Assembly: GCA_036505295.1 (NCBI GenBank)
Contig: DASXTQ010000074.1
Coordinates: forward strand, 1-26,500
DNA from: WS-7 sp036505295
GTDB taxonomy: Bacteria > Eisenbacteria > RBG-16-71-46 > SZUA-252
Direction: 5' to 3'
Length of the DNA: 26,500 bases
Below are positions 21,729 to 26,500 of this stretch, piece by piece (within the stretch, counting starts at the first letter, position 1; every line of letters starts with the position of its first letter). Both the position numbers and the translations under genes were made by a program. The notes beneath the pieces were generated by a model, which saw nothing but the letters and a program-made list of their open reading frames with translations, was not told the DNA's origin and ran no database searches.

Positions 21729-24389
21729 ATGCGCGTGATCCTTCCTCTTGTGCTGTTCGCCGCCCTGCCTGCCTTCGCCCAGGCGCCCGATTCCGCGCGC
21801 GTCTACCGGCATGAGGATGCCCCGACGATCCACGCCGCTCCGGTCTCCGAACACATCCGGGCGGATGGGAAGCTCGACGATCCTGCCTGGTCCAAGGCGG
21901 CGCCGGCCGATCAGTTCATCCAGCGCGACCCCAACGAGGGGCAGCCTGTATCGGAGCGCACCGAGGTCCGTGTCCTGATCGGGGAGGACGCGCTCTACGT
22001 GGGCGCCAGGCTCTACGACCGCGAGCCGACGAAGGTCCGCCGCCGCCTCGTTCGGCGGGACGAGGATCTGGCGTCCGATTACCTGGCGGTCCTGATCGAC
22101 TCCTACCACGATCATCTGACCGCCTACCGCTTCCGGGTGAACCCAGCCGGCTCCTACGACGATTCCTACATCGACTCCCGCGGAAACGCGGATTTCTCTT
22201 GGGATCCGGTCTGGAATGTCCACACCACGGTCGATTCGCTCGGCTGGACCGCGGAGATGGAGATCCCCCTCTCCCAGCTTCGCTACAACCCGTCACCCGA
22301 AGGCGTGTGGGGAATCCAGATCCGACGCTGGATCGACCGGAAACAGGAGCTGGCAGAATTCTCGTTCACGCCCAAGAAGCAGCAGAGCGACGTGGGCCGG
22401 TTCGGGCACCTGGCGGGGCTCGGGGAGCTTTCGGCGCCGCGGCATGTCGAGATCCTGCCGTACAGCCTTGCGAAGGCGGACTATCACGCCGTGGCGCAGG
22501 GGGACCCGTTCCAGGACGGCTCCGACAAGGTCGGGTCGGTGGGCGCCGATCTCAAGTACGGCCTCACGAGCAACCTCACCCTCGACGCGACCGTCAACCC
22601 GGATTTCGGGCAGGTCGAGGTGGACCCGGCCGTTGTGAATCTCACCGCGGTGGAGACCTTTTTCCCGGAGCGGCGGCCCTTCTTCATCGAGGGGGCCGAT
22701 CTCTTCCGATTCGGCCAGAGCCGGAGCCAGAACAGCTTCAATACGACGATCCCGTTCCACGCGCGGCGCATCGGCAGGGCGCCGCAACTCACGTTGAGCG
22801 GGGGCGGCTATAACTTCGTGGACGGTCCATCCGTGACGACGATCGACGCGGCGCTCAAGCTCACAGGAAAAACGCGCGGCGGGTGGTCCGTGGGCGTCCT
22901 CGACGCCGTGACCTCGCGCGAGCGGGCGCGGTATCTCGACGATGTGGGGCTCATGCACAGGGTCCCGGTCGAGCCGCTGACGAATTACTTCGTGGGAAGG
23001 CTCCGTCGCGAGTCCGGAGGCGGCAACACCTCGGTCGGCGTCCTCGGCACCGCCGCCATGCGCGATGGATCGGATTCGACGCTCGTTTCCATGCTCCGCT
23101 CGCGCGCCTTCGCCGGCGGGGTCGATTTCAACCGGTACTGGGCCAACAGGAATTGGTCACTGGACGGGTATCTGCTCGGCAGCTACATCCGCGGCAGCGC
23201 GACCGCGATCGACCGAGCCCAACGCTCGAGCGTCCGCTACTACCAGCGTCCGGACGCCGATCATCTGCGCTACGACCCGACCCGCACGTTCCTGACCGGC
23301 GCCGCGGGCCAGCTCTCGCTCAACAAGATCGGCGGCGAGCACTGGGTCGGAACCGCCACGTATCAGGATTGGAGCCCGGGGTTCGAGGTCAACGACGTGG
23401 GATACATGAACGCGGCGGACGCCCGCGGCTTCTCGTGGCTGGCGCTCTACAAGGAGAACAAGCCCGGAAGGATCTTCCACAACTGGGACGCCTTCGCGTT
23501 CACGAATCATTCGTTCAACTACGCGTGGGATCTGACGTATCAGGGCTACGAGGCGGACGCGGAGGGGACGTTCCGCAACTACTGGTACGGGGACACGCGA
23601 GTCTCCTGGTATCCGGGCGGCTACGACGACCGCCTGACACGCGGCGGGCCGATGTCGCGGGTCCCGCCGGGTGGGCGCGTGCGGTTCACGGTCAACTCCG
23701 ATTCCCGGAAGAGCTACCTCGCGGGCTGGCAGGGGAACTGGACCTGGGACGACGCGGGCGGCCGGTCCGCCCAGTACAATCCCTCCCTGACGCTTCATCC
23801 ATCGTCATCCGCGCTGCTGCGCCTCGAACCCACGATCCGCGTCTCGCGGGACATGGCGCAATACGTCGCCACTGTGTCCGACCCCACGGCGGCGGCCACG
23901 TACGGCTCTCGGTACATCTTCGCGACGCTGGACCAGACCTCGATCTCGCTCGACACGCGGCTCAACTGGACCTTTTCCCCGAAGCTGAGCCTCCAGCTCT
24001 ATCTGCAGCCGTTCGTCGTGTCGGGGCTCTACAAGGATCTCAAGGAGCTGGCGACGCCGCGGAAGTACGACTTCAGTGTGTACGGCCGGCAAGCCGGCAC
24101 GATCCAGCGCGACTCCACCGGCGCCTACCAGGTCGACCCCGACGGTACCGGGCCCGCGTCCGCTTTCTCCGTCCCGGATCCGAACTTCAACTTCCGCTCG
24201 CTTCTGGGGAACGCCGTCTTGCGGTGGGAGTACCGCCCCGGCTCCGCCGTGTTCCTCGTGTGGCAACAGAGCCGCAGCGAGGAGCAGCCCTTCGGCGACT
24301 TCGACTTCTCGCGCGACTTCCGCGCCCTGCTGGACAACGGCCCCGAGAACATCATCGCCCTCAAGGCTACCTACTGGCTGGGGATCTGA
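21729..24389 (+). CDS. DUF5916 protein with N-terminal CBM9-like domain
   Basis: An 886-residue secreted protein. The signal peptide (MRVILPLVLFAALPAFA, residues 1-17) is followed by a carbohydrate-binding-type (CBM9/DOMON-like) domain, about 38-230, marked by IRADGKLDDPAWSKA (43-57), VRVLIGEDALYVGARLYD and GWTAEMEIPLSQLRY. The rest (about 235-886) is the DUF5916 region, including LTLDATVNPDFGQVEVDPAVVNLTAVETFFPERRPFF and a long series of amphipathic beta strands rich in Tyr/Trp, ending KATYWLGI. This is consistent with an outer-membrane beta-barrel. Ligand and function are unknown. The ATG at 21729 is preceded by AGAGG; an upstream in-frame codon at 21639 would spoil the signal peptide. Divergent from the ECF operon. 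Confidence 0.88.
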   Translation: MRVILPLVLFAALPAFAQAPDSARVYRHEDAPTIHAAPVSEHIRADGKLDDPAWSKAAPADQFIQRDPNEGQPVSERTEVRVLIGEDALYVGARLYDREPTKVRRRLVRRDEDLASDYLAVLIDSYHDHLTAYRFRVNPAGSYDDSYIDSRGNADFSWDPVWNVHTTVDSLGWTAEMEIPLSQLRYNPSPEGVWGIQIRRWIDRKQELAEFSFTPKKQQSDVGRFGHLAGLGELSAPRHVEILPYSLAKADYHAVAQGDPFQDGSDKVGSVGADLKYGLTSNLTLDATVNPDFGQVEVDPAVVNLTAVETFFPERRPFFIEGADLFRFGQSRSQNSFNTTIPFHARRIGRAPQLTLSGGGYNFVDGPSVTTIDAALKLTGKTRGGWSVGVLDAVTSRERARYLDDVGLMHRVPVEPLTNYFVGRLRRESGGGNTSVGVLGTAAMRDGSDSTLVSMLRSRAFAGGVDFNRYWANRNWSLDGYLLGSYIRGSATAIDRAQRSSVRYYQRPDADHLRYDPTRTFLTGAAGQLSLNKIGGEHWVGTATYQDWSPGFEVNDVGYMNAADARGFSWLALYKENKPGRIFHNWDAFAFTNHSFNYAWDLTYQGYEADAEGTFRNYWYGDTRVSWYPGGYDDRLTRGGPMSRVPPGGRVRFTVNSDSRKSYLAGWQGNWTWDDAGGRSAQYNPSLTLHPSSSALLRLEPTIRVSRDMAQYVATVSDPTAAATYGSRYIFATLDQTSISLDTRLNWTFSPKLSLQLYLQPFVVSGLYKDLKELATPRKYDFSVYGRQAGTIQRDSTGAYQVDPDGTGPASAFSVPDPNFNFRSLLGNAVLRWEYRPGSAVFLVWQQSRSEEQPFGDFDFSRDFRALLDNGPENIIALKATYWLGI

Positions 24390-24441
24390 TCTGCTATCCT
24401 GACCGCTTCGACTCCCCACCCATTCACCTGGAGACGCGGTA

Positions 24442-25020
24442 ATGGCAGACATGGTGAAGTCCCTTCTCAGGCCCGCGGAAGGCTTTCGCTCCCGCGAGGC
24501 CGCCAGCTTCTTTGCCCAGCTCGAGGATCAGGCCCGTATTCTCGGCGAAACCATTCAGGGGATTACGCCCCAGGAGCTGGAGTGGCAGCCCGAGCGCGGC
24601 ATGAACACCATCGGGATGCTCCTGGCGCACAACGCTATCGTGGACGTCTTCTGGACCCAGCTCGCGATTCTCGGAATCACGGAGACCGACGGCATGCCCG
24701 TCCTCGGAATCTCGATGGACGACGACGGGATGCCGCTCGCTCCGGATGCCGGGGGGCCCCCCAACCTCAAGGGCAAGCCGCTCGCCTTCTACGAGGATCT
24801 GCTCTCCAGGGGCCGCGCCTTCGTCAGGGACGCATGGGCCAAGGTTTCGGACGCGGACATGAACAAGGAAATCACGCGGGAGCGCCCCGACGGGAGCCAA
24901 CGGCTCTTGAGCGTCCGCTGGGCCATGTACCACATCCTCGAGCACTACGCGGGGCACCGCGGGCAGATCCAGCTTCTTCGACACTTGTATCGGGCGACCG
25001 TCGGCGCTCCTGCGAAGTAA
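24442..25020 (+). CDS. DinB-family protein
   Basis: A 192-residue four-helix bundle of the DinB/DUF664 superfamily. Candidate metal ligands are His63 (MLLAHNAIVD) and the pair His168 and His172 in HILEHYAGHRGQIQLLR. It is longer than the copy at 14233 because of a 40-residue insertion between helices 2 and 3 (ITETDGMPVLGISMDDDGM). Possible roles are a thiol-dependent transferase or another metal-dependent enzyme; the substrate is unknown. The ATG is preceded by GGAG 9 bases upstream. It lies 52 bases after the DUF5916 stop and 41 bases before the fusion gene, so it may be in either transcription unit. Confidence 0.85.
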   Translation: MADMVKSLLRPAEGFRSREAASFFAQLEDQARILGETIQGITPQELEWQPERGMNTIGMLLAHNAIVDVFWTQLAILGITETDGMPVLGISMDDDGMPLAPDAGGPPNLKGKPLAFYEDLLSRGRAFVRDAWAKVSDADMNKEITRERPDGSQRLLSVRWAMYHILEHYAGHRGQIQLLRHLYRATVGAPAK

Positions 25021-25061
25021 CGCGACGGCCATTCGATCTCCGGTGTGAAGCTTGGGTGGAC

Positions 25062-25862
25062 ATGAGCGACCGCGGTGCGGGGTCCGTCCGTTACGTCGTG
25101 TACTCCTGGGTGCCCGAGGAGATGCTCCCGGAATGGAACGAGTGGCATAACCAGGTCCACATCCCGCGGGTGCTCGCCTCCCCTGAGATGCGGGGCGCGC
25201 GGAAGTATCGCGTGCTCGAGACCACGGTCGATCTCGGGTTCAAGCCGCAATTCGTGACCGTATACGAGTTGGATCGCCTCGAGGATTTTCAGTCCTATCG
25301 CGCCGGGCGCGGGGTGGAGCTCAGGCGCGAGTACGACGAGCGCTACGGCGACGTCGGAAAAACCGCGCGCATGCTCCTGACCGGGACGCCGCTCGAGGCG
25401 ATTCGCCCGGCGGAGTCCGCCGGTGACCTCGCCCACGCGCGGGCGCTATTCGAGGAATACGGCCGATCCTTGGGATTCGATCTCTCCTTTCAGGATTTCG
25501 AGCGCGAGCTGGCCGGGCTCCCGGGCGAGTATGCGCGGCCTCAGGGCTCGATCTTCCTCGCGGTTCTGGGCGAAGAGGTCATGGGATGCGCCGCGTTTCG
25601 TCCGTTGGGTCCGGGTATCTGTGAGATGAAGCGCCTCTACGTGCGGCCGGCGTTCCGAGGGCGGATGCTCGGCCGGAGGCTCGCGGAGGCGGTGATCGCG
25701 GACGCCAAGCGGAAAGGCTACCGTAAGATGCGCCTCGACACCGTTCCCGCCATGAGGGAAGCGATCGCACTCTATCGCTCGCTTGGATTCGAGCCGATCC
25801 ATGCCTACCGGCCGAATCCGATCGCCGGCGCGATGTTCTTCGAGAAGGACCTCGAAGGATGA
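25062..25862 (+). CDS. Alpha/beta-barrel-GNAT acetyltransferase fusion
   Basis: A 266-residue two-domain protein. Residues 9-110 look like a small dimeric alpha/beta-barrel (ferredoxin-like) domain of the EthD/DUF4286 type: YVVYSWVPEEMLPEWNEWHN, QVHIPRVLASPEMRGARKYR, then a FVTVYELDRLEDFQSYR strand-helix. Residues 112-264 are a GNAT acyltransferase, with AHARALFEEYGRSLGFD, SIFLAVLGEEVMGCAAFRPL, the acetyl-CoA-binding LYVRPAFRGRMLGRRLAEAVI (192-212) and IALYRSLGFEPI (235-246). The usual R-G-x-G-x-G/A loop reads RGRMLG here. The ATG at 25062 has a GGGTGG sequence upstream, and the stop overlaps the phosphatase start (ATGA). The substrate is unknown. I do not recall this domain pair as a common fusion. 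Confidence 0.8.
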   Translation: MSDRGAGSVRYVVYSWVPEEMLPEWNEWHNQVHIPRVLASPEMRGARKYRVLETTVDLGFKPQFVTVYELDRLEDFQSYRAGRGVELRREYDERYGDVGKTARMLLTGTPLEAIRPAESAGDLAHARALFEEYGRSLGFDLSFQDFERELAGLPGEYARPQGSIFLAVLGEEVMGCAAFRPLGPGICEMKRLYVRPAFRGRMLGRRLAEAVIADAKRKGYRKMRLDTVPAMREAIALYRSLGFEPIHAYRPNPIAGAMFFEKDLEG

Positions 25863-26500
25863 GCGCGCGCCCGTGGACCCTGAAGCGACTCCTCGGCTTC
25901 TTCGCGTGGCAGACCGCCCTCGCCGTGCCGTTCGGCGTGTTCTTCAACCTGCTCTACGGGGATGGGTTCAAGACGTTTCTACCTTTCTACGCGGTCTCGC
26001 TCCTCTTCGCGTACGTGATCGGCGTCGCGGTCGTGGCCAATCGGGTGTGGGCACTGCCGCTCATCGTGCGGATCGTCCGCCCGGAGGGAAGGTCCGCGCT
26101 CGCCGTCGAGATCGGGAGTTTCGCGTTCGCGAGCATGCTGGGGGCGATCGTGGCGGGCGTCATCATCAATGCAACCGTGGCGCACGGGCAGCTCGCCTCG
26201 GCCCACGGGATCGCCACGTTCCTGGCGTTCACCGTTATTTTCTGCGGGCTCTTCCTCGGATGGATCTACGCCGTCCGTTTCCAGCGGCGCTACGCCGAGC
26301 GTATCCGCGCCGAAGCGGAAGCGAATGCGCGGGAGGAGCAGGAGCTCCGGATCGCGGGCGAGATCCAGCGCGGCCTTCAGCCCGGCCGGCCGCATGCGAC
26401 CCGATCCTTCGCCGCGGCGGGGGCCGCGATCGCCTGCCGCACGATCGGCGGGGATTTCTTCGACTACTTCGATCTTCCCGGGGGCCGGCTGGGATTCGCG
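25859..26500 (+). CDS. SpoIIE/PP2C-type membrane phosphatase (partial, 3' end missing)
   Basis: The reading frame is open from ATG 25859 to the window edge (214 residues seen). It starts inside the stop of the fusion gene (ATGA overlap). The N-terminal half has four predicted membrane helices (about 15-32, 40-60, 84-104, 118-138), then a charged linker helix RYAERIRAEAEANAREEQELRIAGEIQRGLQP (144-175), and the beginning of a PP2C-SpoIIE domain: ACRTIGGDFFDYFDLPGGRLGFA, where GGD is the metal-binding signature. Such enzymes dephosphorylate anti-anti-sigma (STAS) proteins in partner-switching cascades. The catalytic end is beyond the window. Confidence 0.87.
   Translation, partial: MSARPWTLKRLLGFFAWQTALAVPFGVFFNLLYGDGFKTFLPFYAVSLLFAYVIGVAVVANRVWALPLIVRIVRPEGRSALAVEIGSFAFASMLGAIVAGVIINATVAHGQLASAHGIATFLAFTVIFCGLFLGWIYAVRFQRRYAERIRAEAEANAREEQELRIAGEIQRGLQPGRPHATRSFAAAGAAIACRTIGGDFFDYFDLPGGRLGFA

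Noticed and set aside
1..26500. CRISPR arrays, tRNA or rRNA genes, insertion sequences, prophage
   Set aside because: No regularly spaced repeats, no cloverleaf-like sequence that I could recognise, and no transposase, integrase or phage structural gene among the coding regions.

Overview
The window is GC-rich (roughly two-thirds G+C by eye) and densely coded. It holds 28 protein genes, with no rRNA, tRNA, CRISPR array, insertion sequence or phage gene that I can recognise. Gene content (a DUF5916 outer-membrane-type protein, a DUF4097 protein, zf-HC2 anti-sigma factors, several DinB-fold proteins, a TPR protein of the 'KYFDQGL' type, a Nal1-like serine protease) and the many ATGA/TGATG overlaps suggest a free-living soil or sediment bacterium. 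Candidate groups are Eisenbacteria, Gemmatimonadota or Acidobacteriota; this placement is inferred from family content, not measured. The region looks chromosomal and was not obviously transferred as a block.

Layout. 16-786 (+): TauE/SafE-type permease, converging on a secreted TPR protein (826-2451, -). 2587-8573 (+): six closely packed genes that probably form one operon. They encode a cytokinin-dehydrogenase-like FAD oxidase, an SCP2-like lipid-binding protein, an S9 prolyl-oligopeptidase-type peptidase, a 97-residue Tat-signal protein, an amidase and a small membrane protein. 8602-9683 (-): an AlkA-like DNA glycosylase overlapping a CoA-binding protein. 9731-10540 (+): polyphosphate kinase 2. 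10590-11808 (+): a self-contained unit with a good promoter, a lipoprotein serine protease and a perfect intrinsic terminator. 11852-13678 (+): TypA/BipA. 13714-14700 (+): a MarR regulator and a DinB protein behind a promoter whose -10 box is overlapped by a perfect palindrome.

14792-15568 (+) is an SPFH/prohibitin-like lipoprotein converging on a DUF6249 membrane protein (-). 16244-17388 (+) is an ECF sigma factor with an overlapping anti-sigma factor. 18921-17438 (-) is a membrane protein, a winged-helix regulator and a DoxX protein. 21412-19016 (-) is a second ECF sigma/anti-sigma pair with a translationally coupled DUF4097 protein. 21729-25862 (+) is the DUF5916 protein, a second DinB protein and an unusual alpha/beta-barrel-GNAT fusion. 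A SpoIIE/PP2C-type phosphatase starts at 25859 and runs off the end.

The common theme is envelope and stress regulation: two membrane-gated sigma modules, a MarR switch, a membrane-anchored phosphatase, and secreted or lipid-anchored proteins. I see no single clearly new multi-gene system. The most testable new points are the double TACG-N4-CGTA operator of the MarR/DinB unit, the Tat mini-protein coupled to an amidase, the CKX-like enzyme in which the catalytic Asp appears to be Asn, and the barrel-GNAT fusion.
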